This document shows, piece by piece, positions 51,863-62,616 of a stretch of 64,000 nucleotides of DNA. This DNA comes from Nissolia schottii. Lineage: Eukaryota; Streptophyta; Magnoliopsida; Fabales; Fabaceae. The stretch's first letter is position 1. Each line of letters begins with the position of its first letter. The notes under the pieces were generated by a model. It saw only the letters and a list, made by a program, of their open reading frames with translations. It had not been told where the DNA came from and did not search any database. Location: the NCBI GenBank assembly GCA_003254905.1, contig QANU01016478.1:899058-963057 (forward strand), in the 5' to 3' direction. Made by a program: the position numbers and the translations under genes.

Positions 51863-53433
51863 AGTAGATATGTTTTATTGTGTTTTAATAATTGTAATGA
51901 TAAAATATTTTGTTTTGTTATTGGAATTCATCTAGGAGACCGATTTATATTAGCATTTAAGAATAGGAGAATAAGGTAAGGAATTAAATTTATTAGGGCA
52001 AGTTATATAAATTTAGAAATTACATAGGGGAACCACAGTAAATATTAGATAATTATATGTGGTTCAAATGAAAAGTTAAAAAACTGGCTGAAACCGGCTA
52101 GAGTGGGTAAAATCTTGCTGGGTACGCGGTGAGCACACAGAGTGCTCCCAGGTTAGCCTTCACCATGATTTAACGGACCAATATAAGTACCTGGTAACAA
52201 TATTGACTACACACGAGGCACAACACAGTGGCCACAACATACCAATACACCAATTACATAAACTAAACATAAAACCCTCAACACCACCAATAGGGAAACT
52301 AATTCCATATGCCATGGGGCCACGAAGGGGCAGCATATACTCAATAACGAAAATGGATTATGGATCCAGCTCAAAAGGTGGAAACAGAGAGCTCCAATGC
52401 AACGGTACCCATCATTTTCTCTTTAGTGGGGTTCAAAAGATTTTATTAAAATTTTAAATTTGAAGCATAGTTTTATTCATTTTGTGGTGTTTTTATTTTT
52501 TTACGGTGAACTTGTCCTTATTTGTTATGCTTCTTTTATAAACTGTCTTACATGTAATAAAGTTATTTAAATTTATTGCAAAAAGAGGCGGATTACATTT
52601 TTTAAAAGTATTTTCTTTCTCGTAGAAAAAAAAATACAATTACCATGCTCGCCTCAATTCTGTAGTAGTTTGTTCATTATTATTCCTATTATTGGTAGAT
52701 TTTCATTTTGGATCCACTCTTTATATTCGCATGGTTGAAAAGTGAATGGTTGAAAAGTGAAAAAATCATTGTAGTATAGGATAATGTCATTATTGAAACT
52801 TGAAAAACATTTGCCTTTTGGACAGCGCCGTAGGAACAAGTCCAAAAGGATTCTCAGTTTCTCACAAGGTTTTTCCTTTTGGTGAACAAGAGGAGTCAGC
52901 GGATTCTGATAAGATTCTGACACTATTGAGTTCGTTTTTTATAAGGATTTTTTACTTTAAAAACGAAATGACCGCAATAATTTTGACATTTTGATATAAA
53001 GTAAGGGTTAACTCATTGGTGCCCAATGGCCAGCGGATTAATATTTTTGGCTCACCATGATCCCCTGCCATTTTGGCTGATTATTGTCAATTTTACTTTG
53101 AGTATAACTCCAAAATAATTAAACATTATCTTGTGTGTCTTAGTATAAATTCTCACAATCACTCTTTGCTCTATCGGTAATTATTTACATCTCTTCATTC
53201 ACTTGTAAATAAATTATTTATTCAATCAATAATTTTTCAAATTAGTTATTATTTCGTTCAAATGGTTTTCATTTGAGCAAATTTTAACTATGCAGATATA
53301 TTAAAATTCAATTATAAATTATTACAATATAAAAATAAATAATAAAAGTAAGGACAAAAGTATTATAAAAAAAACTATTAAAATCTCAAGTATATTTTCC
53401 CTGTGACTTACGCTTTTTCTTATAATGAAAAAT
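51863..53433. other. Intergenic sequence, no gene recognised
   Basis: 52080-52440 is less AT-rich and contains an 84-codon frame without recognisable domain. The minus-strand frame 52654-52923 is Phe/Asn-rich and equally unassigned. Possibly decayed transposon. Confidence 0.4.
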
Positions 53434-53438
53434 TAATG

Positions 53439-53987
53439 TGATGGAGAACCTTAAGAATATAAAGATCCCGAAACTCTAACACACACGTTGATTCGAAAAA
53501 AATAATATGATAAAAACCCTTCTTACGAAACCCCTAGATAATTGTGATAAGAGCAAGAAATTGAAAACTACTAGAGTGAGATTACCCAATTTCTTGATGC
53601 AAGAAGCAAAGCAAATCACTCACGTTGCACGCACAAAGAGTTCACCCATTTTCAAGGAAAGTTTTCTAGAGAGAAAACAATGAAAATTTCATTTATCAAA
53701 AAGTTGTTATTCACTGTACTAGTTCATGAGGTATTTATAACCTCTTATATTAGATTTAAATTTAAACTAAAGATAAAACAAAATATAAAGCTAATTTAAA
53801 CTAAAGATAAGCCATATAACCATAGACATAAGATTACGCTAATAAAATAAAATAAATTTAAATGACTCAACATGGTCTGAATAAGATAACATTAATTCAT
53901 AGCATGTTAAAATTTAATTTCATCTTGTCCACTAGTGATGTAATGTTCAGTTTATTTATTATTTTTGACCCCCTTGTGCACGTATCA
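53439..53987 (-). repeat. 3' LTR of the gypsy element
   Basis: 549 bp from TGATGGAG to GTATCA. Substitutions and small indels against the other LTR show an old insertion. Confidence 0.8.
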
Positions 53988-53989
53988 TT

Positions 53990-54240
53990 CTCACCTTCTT
54001 CAAAAAGATTCGTCATCGAATCTTCCAGTAATAAAACCGAACCCAATCACCGGGTTGAAACACCATATGTTTTTGCCCCTTATGCAGTTCCTGAGCTGTA
54101 AACTTCCTTCTCTTCTCAAACATTGCTTGTGCCTTCATGTTCATTGCTTTAGCTTTCTTTGTCTTGCGTACATCATTAGCTACAACATGCAATAAAGTTT
54201 GTGGTGCCTCATTTAGGAATAAGTCTTTAGGAAAAAATTG
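53990..54240 (-). pseudogene. Gypsy integrase C-terminal relic
   Basis: Minus-strand reading gives KAQAMFEKRRKFTAQELHKG and MVFQPGDWVRF. The F-x-PGDxV motif is the usual end-of-integrase module of Ty3-gypsy pol. The frame then enters short coding text leading to the LTR. The catalytic integrase core is absent, so only the tail survives. Confidence 0.6.
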
Positions 54241-54903
54241 TTAAAGTTTCACTTGGTCAAGACAAACATCTTTGGGTGATAATAGAGTAAGAATGATTTT
54301 CTTACCATTATCCTCAAAAGAATATTTGTTCTGACACCCATCATCCAGCACATGACTATCAACAAGTGTTTTACCATGCACAAAATCTTCAACATGCTCG
54401 TTATCATTAGAATAATCTTTCAAAGGTGGCATATCATCATCACCACTAGACTCATCATTACCATCACTTTTAGATTAAGATATTATTTCATTCTCCTTAA
54501 GGATTGTGGTTATTTCGTTTGGGCAATTTAAAAAAGAATGACCAAATTTTTAACACTTGAAGCACTCAATTTCAGTCTTAAGAATTGTATTTATTTCGTT
54601 CGAACAATCATAAAAAGAATGACCTAACTCTTAACACTTGAAAAACGCAATTTCATTGAGCCAAGAAGTGGCAGTAGAAGAAGATGAATTATAACTGCCT
54701 TTTGAATCATGTAGTTGTGGAGCCTTCTTCTTCCTTTATCCAACCTCTATTCCTCTGATTTTTTTGTTTGCGATTTTTGAATATATTTCGATCCACCTCC
54801 TTTTTCCACTCATCTATCTCATCAAATTTATTATTTATCCTCTGAAATTCAGCCATAAATGTCTTGTACATCATCTTCAAAGTTGATACTTCTTCAGCCA
54901 TTT
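54241..54903 (-). pseudogene. Gypsy gag relic with duplicated CCHC zinc knuckle
   Basis: The start (54901-54707) reads MAEEVSTLKMMYKTFMAEF, then a Lys/Arg-rich part. Two consecutive knuckle copies follow at 54605-54645 and 54525-54566, each FFKC or CFKC, a stop codon, then xxGHS and a final Cys. An 81-bp tandem duplication accounts for them, and both share the same stop. The last part (54432-54241) reads MPPLKDYSNDNEHVEDFVHG and YSFEDNGKKI, typical of the gag to protease region of plant gypsy polyproteins. Non-functional. Confidence 0.7.
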
Positions 54904-55379
54904 AAATAACCTGTACAAATGTTAGTAAAATAACGTCACCACTCTTCTCACGTGTTTCCACTCAAATTGGCTTTTACCCTCTTTTGTGCTCACCACTTTT
55001 GCATTTTATCTCTCTTAATTGCTTTAGGATGTTGCACTTCAAAAATTAAATCAAGCTTAATCTAAGAAATTGTTTAATATTTTGATGAGAAAAAAAATGA
55101 GAGACTCAAAATTTAAGGAAAACACAAACTTAAGAATGGAAAAATTAAAATTGACTCAATAACACCAAGTTTGATAAGGAACAGAGACCGACACACTAAT
55201 GAAATTACTTGCAATATAGCAACAAGAGAAATAATTAAGAACATTGCTCTTTCACCAATATTAAGAAGTAATGCTAGCCTTACAAGAGCTACACTTGACA
55301 AATTGATTTTCACGATGCTAACAAAGGAACTCAAACCAATTGAACTATACAACTATTGACGCTGCACTTTTTTTTTTTC
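54904..55379. other. Gypsy 5' internal region, unassigned
   Basis: Between gag and the gap. Expected to be leader of the element, but I could not identify a primer-binding site. Confidence 0.35.
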
Positions 55380-55708
55380 NNNNNNNNNNNNNNNNNNNNN
55401 NNNNNNNNNNNNNNNNNNNNNNNNNNNNNNNNNNNNNNNNNNNNNNNNNNNNNNNNNNNNNNNNNNNNNNNNNNNNNNNNNNNNNNNNNNNNNNNNNNNN
55501 NNNNNNNNNNNNNNNNNNNNNNNNNNNNNNNNNNNNNNNNNNNNNNNNNNNNNNNNNNNNNNNNNNNNNNNNNNNNNNNNNNNNNNNNNNNNNNNNNNNN
55601 NNNNNNNNNNNNNNNNNNNNNNNNNNNNNNNNNNNNNNNNNNNNNNNNNNNNNNNNNNNNNNNNNNNNNNNNNNNNNNNNNNNNNNNNNNNNNNNNNNNN
55701 NNNNNNNN
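55380..55708. other. Assembly gap (329 N)
   Basis: All N. Apparent reading frames crossing it are meaningless. The right side of the gap is exactly where a long palindrome begins. Confidence 0.99.
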
Positions 55709-56213
55709 ATTTAAATAATTTTGACATTTTTTTTATTAATATGAACATGATTTAGTAGTTTAAATTATTTAAAGTTTGTTAAAATAATTATATATACTTT
55801 TTTTTTTACTTGATATTAGTTAGTATAAATATTAAATATATATTTGGAATATGATGACAATATATAAAGAAGATTACATAAGTATTGAGTAGGAGTATGT
55901 TAATTTATAAGGATATATATTAGGATAATTTAGGATATGTCACACTACAATTTACTTATAGTCCACTTGAACACTCTATAGACTGACATATTATAAATTA
56001 TCCTAATATATATCCTAATAAATTAACATACTCCTTCTCAATACTTATGTAATCTTCTTTGTATATTGTCATCGTGTTCCAAATATATATTTAATATTTA
56101 TACTAACTAATATCAAATAAAAAAAGTATATATAATTATTTTAAGAAACTTTAAATAATTTAAACTACTAAATCATGTTCATATTAATAAAAAAAATGTC
56201 AAAATTATTTAAA
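55709..56213. repeat. Long palindrome, arms about 230 bp
   Basis: Left arm 55709-55943 and right arm 55983-56213 are reverse complements with few mismatches, separated by about 39 bp. Pairing starts at the very first base after the N gap, so the left arm may extend into the gap. It probably represents a foldback MITE nested in the gypsy element. Confidence 0.85.
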
Positions 56214-56285
56214 ATAAAAATAAAATAAAAAAATTGTTTGATGTTGGTTTTACCCTTTCGTAGGCACAAAAAAATTATTTAAATA

Positions 56286-56520
56286 AAATTTAGTTTTTAG
56301 CCCTTGTAAAATTTCAAAGTTTGTTTTTAGTTCTTATAAAATTTCAAAGTTTGTTTTTAGTCCCTCTGTCTGACTCGGGTTAATGGCACTGGCGTGGCAT
56401 GCAACGTCAACGCTGTTAACGGCCACGTCAGCGCCGTTAACCCCAACCAGACAGAGGGACTAAAAAGAAATTTTAAAATTTTACAGGGACTAAAAATTTT
56501 ACACAGGGACTAAAAACTTA
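56286..56520. repeat. Inverted repeat with TTTTTAGTCCC / GGGACTAAAAA arms
   Basis: The left side repeats GTAAAATTTCAAAGTTTGTTTTTAG-like words twice and ends in GTCCCTCTGTCTG. The right side has CAGACAGAGGGACTAAAAA and further GGGACTAAAAA copies. The centre is GC-rich with GTTAACGGCCACGTCAGCGC. It resembles a dispersed plant foldback repeat and abuts the 5' LTR. Confidence 0.7.
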
Positions 56521-57111
56521 ATTAAGCCAAGATTTTAAAACCCCAATACACACTTTGACTTAGAACAAAGAATAGGATAAAAAGCCTCCTTACTAAACCC
56601 CTAAGGAACATGATGTAGTAGATAATTGGGATAAGAGTAAGAAATTAAAAATTATCTTAGAGTGAGATTACCCAATTTCTTGACGCAAGAAGCAGAGCAA
56701 ATCACTCCCTTGCACACACAAAGAGTCCACACCTTTGCAAAGAAAGTTTTCTAGAGAGAAAAGAATAAAAATTTCATTCATAAAAAAGTTGTTCTTCACT
56801 GTACTAGTTTATGAGGTACTTATAACCTCTTACATAAGATTCAAATTTAAACTAAAGATAAAACAAATTTAAACTAAAGATAAGCCTCATAACCATATAC
56901 CTAAGATTGGACTAATAAATAAAATAAATTTAAATGTTCTAAGTACTTAAAATAAATAAAAAAAACATAATTAAAATAAGATAATGACCCAACATAGTCT
57001 GAATAAGATAACATCAATTTGTAGCATTTTGAAATCTTCATCTTGTCCACTAATGATGTATTGTTTAAGTTTATTTATTATTTTTGATCCCTTTGTGCAT
57101 GTATCATAATG

Positions 57112-57530
57112 TATTTGGTGACAGTTGTGTCGAGATAGATTAATTTATTAATATACCAAAAAATAGAGAGATTAATCATAATAGTCAAATATCTGAGGTA
57201 TCCCGCTTAAGCCCAAAAAATAAAAAAATCGCTATTTGCAAAAGAAAACAAAAGACGGGGTCACTTTACAATTTCAAAAATTATGAACTCTTGCAGCTGC
57301 CTATGTATTCGGTTTCTCTTGCTAACAGTTGCTGATGTCAAACTGCACTTAACTGCATTCTGATTGGCTAAAAACGAAAGGCAAGGCCCCTTTCGTTTTG
57401 TGTCAATACGGATTCTATCAAATGGATCCATTATGCAATAATATTCAATGGGCTTGGGGGCCAATTCTAAAGCAATAATGGGCTCATAAGCCCAAACAAA
57501 AAAGGCCCATACTCCCACCAAAGGAGACAT
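57112..57530. other. Upstream flank of the destruction-box gene
   Basis: No gene. Richer in GGGCTTG, GGCCCA and AAGCCCA words (57440-57520), which resemble the GGCCCA/site II type motifs found in promoters of genes active in dividing cells. Confidence 0.35.
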
Positions 57531-57532
57531 GC

Positions 57533-57597
57533 ACCAACGGCTAGTTTTTTTTTTGGCTAGTATGGAACGGTGAAAAACGCGCACGCGCCAACGGTCA
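57533..57597 (+). promoter_or_regulatory. Two MSA-type (AACGG) elements plus a third AACGG
   Basis: ACCAACGGCTA (57533-57543) and GCCAACGGTCA (57587-57597) match the mitosis-specific activator consensus (AACGG followed by YYA) bound by three-repeat MYB factors. A third AACGG stands at 57566-57570. All lie within 90 bp upstream of the TATA box, the usual place for G2/M genes. A GCGCGTGCGCG-like stretch lies between the last two. Confidence 0.65.
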
Positions 57598-57620
57598 TAT
57601 TCATGCTATCTCTTCTCCCT

Positions 57621-57627
57621 TATAAAG
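57621..57627 (+). promoter_or_regulatory. TATA box of the destruction-box gene
   Basis: TATAAAG, 132 bp before the ATG, followed by a CT-rich 5' leader (57670-57712). Confidence 0.7.
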
Positions 57628-57758
57628 AACCCCTCTCACTTTCGCCCTAATCTCATATCCTATAATATTTCTCCCCCTCAATTTCTCTTTCTCTTTCTCG
57701 CTCTCTCTGTTTGCAGTAAATTCTCAAGCTTTTTGGCGTGAATCTTGAATCGGTTCCA

Positions 57759-59095
57759 ATGGAAACTCCATCATCCACAAGAAGGGTCACCAGATCACAA
57801 ACCCTGGCTTCTTCCAACGGTAACAACATTCCTGTTTCAAGTGAGTCCTACCTTCTCTACAAAAAATACAATCTTTCTCCCACAAAACGCAACCCTTTTC
57901 GTTGTTTCAAACTGGGTTAGCATCAATTTTCTTTCTTTTTTTTCTTCTTCAGGGAAGATGGAAGATTCAGACAAGAACGTGTCGAAATCAAGGGCAAGAA
58001 GCGGGCAGCAACAGCAGCAAGATCGGTCTGCGCTGATCGACATAACGAACGATTCTCCGATCGTGGGGGTGGCGAATGGGGGAAATCTGGTGGAGACCCC
58101 GCTGGCGAAGCAGAGGGGAAGCAGCAGCAGGGTGAAGAAGACGCCGGGTTCCGGCGAGGCGCTGCTGAGGGGTCAGGTGAAGACACTGCTGCAGAAGGTG
58201 GAAGAAGAGGCCGTCCTCTCCAAGCTCTCCCTCGAAAGCCGCCCTTTTCTTCAACTCATGAGTTCTTCTTCTCCCATGGGGCTTCTTGCCCCAACCCCTG
58301 CCAACACCCCTCAGATCCCAAATCTTTCTGGTTCCTCTGCCAATTGCGCCTCTGTTTTGTTGGGTTCCTCTGTCACCCCTTCCCAAATTGTCCAAGAACA
58401 GTTGATTTCTCAGGTAAATGTTTGATTATATTCCTCAATTGAATCTCAATTTTTGTTAATTAATTAGTTAATCTCATGTCATTAGTTTGTCTTGTTAATG
58501 AAATTGGTTTTTTTGGTGGCAGGTGGTGAATCATATTTTTGATGTGAAGAACAATGAAGAGAATTCTGAATCTGAAAAGAGTCTGATAACGAGGTCCCTC
58601 CTCCTCGATTTCTCGGAAAAATCCGAGCTTTCTGATTTATCTGAGGAATGCTGCTCTGAGCTGAGTTACCAGGAAGTGGTGCAAGGGGGGGGATCCATGG
58701 AGAAGGCATCAGCGACTGAAGATGATGATGCTTCTGTGTGGTCCATTCAGGTGAACGCAAGCACACATGATGAAGATGAAGATGATGAGGAAGAGTATTA
58801 TGAAGAAGAAGAAGATCAAGGTGGATATGATGATGATGATGATGGAGATGGAGGGTTGTTGCTTGATGAGCTGTGTGAAGGGTTGAACAACATAAGCATG
58901 AATGAGAGGGTTGGTGGCGGTGTTAAGTTTGAAGGGAAGCACACAAGGTTTGTTTACAACAGTGATGATGAGCTTATCAAAGAAGAAGAAGAAGAAGAAG
59001 AAACATCTTCACCAAATGTCATGCGTTTGAAGGGGTTGCCGACCCCAAAGGGAAAGCATCTGCGATTTTCTGAGGAAGAGGAGGAAGGACACTGA
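57759..59095 (+). CDS. Acidic plant protein with APC/C destruction box; probable mitotic regulator
   Basis: Three exons, 57759-57840, 57953-58413 and 58523-59095, give 371 aa. I do not recognise a named family, though conserved uncharacterised plant proteins with this layout exist. The N-terminus METPSSTRRVTRSQT is basic. Residues 52-60, RSALIDITN, fit RxxLxxIxN, the destruction box read by the anaphase-promoting complex, and are followed by DSPIVG. Next come KKTPGSGEALLRGQVKTLLQ (probable helix), LLAPTPANTPQIP with TP sites, and ITRSLLLDF. The C-terminal third has a long Asp/Glu tract and two GKHxRF motifs (GKHTRFVYNSDDE and GKHLRFSEEEE). No enzyme domain or membrane segment. The ATG at 57759 is the first in the leader, and introns are 112 and 109 bp with GT-AG ends. 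With the MSA promoter elements, a nuclear protein made in G2/M and degraded at anaphase is a reasonable inference. Confidence 0.85.
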
Positions 59096-59330
59096 AGAAG
59101 GATGGGGAAGAATTGCTTTTTTTGTGATGACGATTCAATGATTCATGAATGATGTGTTTGGTTTGGTGTCTTTTTTCACATCATTTAGTTCTTTTAGTTG
59201 GGGTTATTTTGTCTTTTATTTTGCTGGTCTTGGATATGGAGTTCACTGGATTCTATACTTGTCAAATGGACGCTTATATCAGTGACCACAATTGGTGTGG
59301 TCAAATGGTCCAATAAAATTGCTTCGTATA
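59096..59330 (+). terminator. 3' UTR and polyadenylation signal
   Basis: AATAAA at 59312-59317, about 220 bp after the stop codon. Part of this UTR is repeated downstream (59721-59800). Confidence 0.6.
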
Positions 59331-59800
59331 TTTTGTACTGAATAATTTTTATTTTTTTTTTCATTTTCTAATGGAATCATTTTTTGCTGAATTTTTACAA
59401 CTTAAAATTCTGTATGAAGAAATATAGTTGGTGCCGTCTTACCATGCCTATGGTTTAGCGCAATTCAGTCAATTGGGATAAATTTTTTTTGACGAATTAT
59501 ACACATATTTGATGAATAATTATATTAAAATAAAGATCAAACTAACTATTGTTGTACTAAATTTAGAATAATTTTTCAGGAAATAAACGAAACATTGTAA
59601 AGCTAATTTTTCAAAAGATAGTCTAAAATAAATTATAATTTAAGATTAAAAAAGTTATACTTTGATTGATAGATACCACATTGTTTTTTGATTTTTGTTC
59701 ATTTGCCTTTTTTCCTTCGATGGGGTTCACTGGATTCTAACTTGTGAAGCTAATAATTGGTGTGGTCAAATGCTCCAATAAAATTGCTTCATTTATGTAC
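59240..59800 (+). repeat. Duplicated 3' UTR segment
   Basis: Positions 59240-59337 and 59721-59800 share GTTCACTGGATTCT, ACTTGT, AATTGGTGTGGTCAAATG and CCAATAAAATTGCTTC in the same order and strand. They are separated by about 480 bp of AT-rich DNA with no second coding copy. Confidence 0.75.
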
Positions 59801-60158
59801 AGGATATTTTTAATTAGGATCACTAAAGTGGGTATCACTATCTCATCCTAATAAAGCCTTTGTCATACATATGCCAATACTTAAAGATCAAATACTTAAA
59901 AAAGAGTCATCTACCAACTGTGTTAAGTTTTGTTGATTAAACAATGCAATTATGCAAGTTTAAATTCTAAAAATAAATCCCTAAAATTAAATTTCTAATC
60001 TCAAATCGTGGGTTATTAAAGAAGATGACAAAAAAGAAGGAAGCTTTTAGCTTGTAAGAGTGAAAAACATAGGAGTAGGATCAGATGCATGCAGAAAATG
60101 TATAAAGAGGGAGTCACAATCTAGTGTTATGAACTAAATATTATAATATATTATTAAA

Positions 60159-60192
<34 letters not shown>
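59801..60192. other. AT-rich spacer ending in an AT microsatellite
   Basis: No gene. (AT)n of about 15 units at 60163-60192 marks the edge of the next element. Confidence 0.6.
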
Positions 60193-60193
<1 letters not shown>

Positions 60194-60815
60194 ATATATA
60201 GAAAGAAGTTCTTTCTAAATTATAAAAGTAGTTCACGAGTATTTCGTATAGGGAACGAAGTTACCTGAACACGAGTAGAGGGTGAGAAAGGCGTCTTGAC
60301 GGAAGCTCGGAGGCTTGGACGAAAGCTCCTGGAGAGAGGGCGGCGGCGGGGTATACCTGCAAAGGCACTCTGACGCTCAAGTAAGCACAAGTGTTAGGTG
60401 AATTCTCTAGAAAGGGAATGAGGGATACCTGATGACCTGAGGAGGTCGTGTGCTTTTATAGATGAACTTAGAATGCTAAGATAGAGAAGCGAGGGGAGTT
60501 TGCCTAACCGCTCCCCGACTTATCTTTTCTCGCTTATCTAGGAGTTAGTTGCGGATTGGGGAGGAGAAGTCACCGCCACCTCCTTTTTAGCTTTGTTGGG
60601 TTGGACCGAATCCAAAGTCTTGGGCTTAGACCTTCTCTTCCTCTAAGCGTTGTGAAGCTCTCTCTTTTGGGCCGGCGTGACCAGGTGAGGAGAGTTTCTT
60701 CTAACCCCTTAGTGGGTTGGTGCCCTTCGGGCCTTTTAGGGAATGTGAGCTTCTCTCATTCCTTAGAGAGTTATAACTCCTCGGACCCCGGTCTTTGGCT
60801 CGTAACATTGCCCCC

Positions 60816-60852
60816 AGCACAAGCTCGTTATACTACTAGCGAGTGTTGTGCT
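60816..60852 (+). repeat. Short hairpin AGCACAAGCTCG ... CGAGTGTTGTGCT
   Basis: The arms 60816-60827 and 60840-60852 pair with one bulge around a 12-nt loop, directly after a CCCCC run. Possibly structural or regulatory in the element leader. Confidence 0.5.
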
Positions 60853-61926
60853 TTTGTCTTTTAGGGTCTCGTAGCTTGCTTCTGATTGATCGTATTTTTT
60901 CTTTGAATTTCATCGTTTCACAAGTACTTTTAGAACTGCCATTTGCAATTTTTGTTTGCACTTTGTTGCCCCCATTATATTTTCTTTGACATTTTCTTGT
61001 GAGATCGTTCTCAAAAAATAATTTGACTTATTTAACTTCGCCCCATTTTTTAGAAATATTTCTCCATATCTCTCCCCCATCTCATTTTTCCTCCATTTTT
61101 ATCTTTCCCCCCTTTTTGCCTTTTTTTTTTAAATTTCAAACCTTTCCCTCTCCCCCCCTTTTTTTTTACTCTCTCCCCATCTTCTTCACTTCCCATTCTT
61201 TTTCTACTTCCACTTCTTCATCCCATTCTTCCCCATCAACTACTGTCGACACACCATTGCCGACGTTGCTTCGCCCACCACCGCCTTGTTCTCCATTTCT
61301 TCTAAGTAAGCCATTTTTCCCATCTACCTCTTTATGCTTCTCTTTTATTTTTTATGCATGTTGATGGTGCCCTCTCCATTGTTGCCCTCAAAGAAAAATT
61401 TTTCTTTGAGTATGCAAATGGGTGGAGTTTATTTCTGCATATGTATGATGAGGATTGCCATAAATGATAGAGTATGCATGTTTCTTCAATGTTAGGCTAT
61501 GGAGAATTTTTGAGAGGAAAAGTAAAAGTAGGTGGAAGAGAAAGGGTTAACATGGTGGAGAATGAGCAGTTTAGCGGTGGTGTAAGAGTTTTCGGCGGTG
61601 GAGTGACCACCGGCCGACGGCAGTCTTAGGTGAGGGTGGGGGCAAGGGGTGGGGGTGTGAGGGTGGGGGTCGGTCATGTGACCGGCCTGGGATTATTTCG
61701 ATTTGTTTTTGGGGGTGAGGGTGAGGGGTTTGGCCGGTCATACGATTGGCTTGGAAAACCTTTTTTTGGGGGGCATGCCCTTGGCCTTTTTTTTGGGCTG
61801 GTCGTGACTTGGCCTCCCCTCTCTCTCTCTTTTTTTTTTGTTGGAAGTCACCACTTAGGGTCTTAATTTGGTTGCCAAGCTTTTTATCAACTTTTCTAAC
61901 TTAGATTGTGGTGATTCTTTGTAGGT

Positions 61927-62616
61927 ATGGTGAGAGAAACCGGTCCTTCGGTAGATGATTATCACCCCCTAAGGCCCTGTGATAGGTAGACATATGGGTG
62001 GGCCTCCCCGAAATTGGTTGACCTTCCTTGTTACTTGACGGTTGAGGAATTGGGGGAGAAGGGTAGTCTCCATGAGTTGTTAGTTGGTGGTTTATCCGAT
62101 GACAAATATGAGCTTCTGCTACCTTCTAATTAGGAGAGACCTTATTTCTCTCGTGAAGACGGAGAAGGAAATTTTTTCTACATGTATTCAGCCATCTTTG
62201 CGAGTGTTGGCTTTAGACTCCATTTCACCGATTTGCAGAAGTTTGTCCTTAAGTACTATCGTGTTGCCCCTATTCAGATTAATTCGAATAGTTGGGCGAC
62301 GCTTAGGGGTTTTGAGGAGCTATGTTCCTTTTGTGTCATTCCTACTTCTCCTTATGTTTTCTTGAGCTTGTTCTACTTGGGAAGACAAGCGGGAGTGGGT
62401 GCCACGAAAGGTTTGGAGGACTTGCTATCGTTAAAGTCTCGCCTGAACAAAATTATTTTTACCCCTTTCGAAGAGTCTTTTCATGGTTTTAAGACTCGTT
62501 ATGTGAAGATCTTCTTTAAGGAGGAGATTCAAGGTGCATTCTTAAGCTCCAATAGGGCTCCCCTTTTTCAACAAGGATTGGGTTTCAAAGAATGCTCCAA
62601 AGTTAGTGTTAACTGA
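61927..62616 (+). pseudogene. 'Putative gypsy type transposon' domain (PF04195-like), with two stops
   Basis: From ATG 61927 one frame runs to 62616 with TAG at 61987-61989 and at 62131-62133. It reads VDDYHPLRPCDR, then FFYMYSAIFASVGFRLHFTD, VLKYYRVAPIQINSNSWATL, FLSLFYLGRQAGVG and IIFTPFEESFHGFKTRYVKI. The order (FFMYexxFxxLGxRLPFT, VLxxLxVAPxQLxPNSWAxxRxFE, FTPFxxSxxxFKxRFFKV) matches the plant transposon family annotated as PF04195. Both stops are explained by CAG to TAG changes. Non-functional. Confidence 0.7.

Larger units (their letters stand above)
53439..57106 (-). mobile_element. Ty3-gypsy retrotransposon on the minus strand, with LTRs and TSD
   Basis: Left LTR 53439-53987 and right LTR about 56527-57106 align along their length (shared words include GAGATTACCCAATTTCTTGA and AAAGTTTTCTAGAGAGAAAA). 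Both end in GTATCA. The 5-bp target duplication TAATG stands at 53434-53438 and 57107-57111. Coding relics on the minus strand run in the expected order: gag near the right (5') LTR and integrase tail near the left (3') LTR. Protease, reverse transcriptase, RNase H and the integrase core are deleted. Between gag and the 5' LTR lie a 329-bp N gap, a long palindrome and an inverted repeat, probably nested insertions. The right edge lies about 515 bp from the TATA box of the downstream gene. Confidence 0.85.

Noticed and set aside
55340-55748. Long frames crossing the gap
   Set aside because: They consist almost entirely of unknown residues from the N run.
57837-58395. Minus-strand frames of 68-135 codons opposite the destruction-box gene
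   Set aside because: Antisense shadows. The plus-strand frame has correct splice sites, promoter and conserved motifs.
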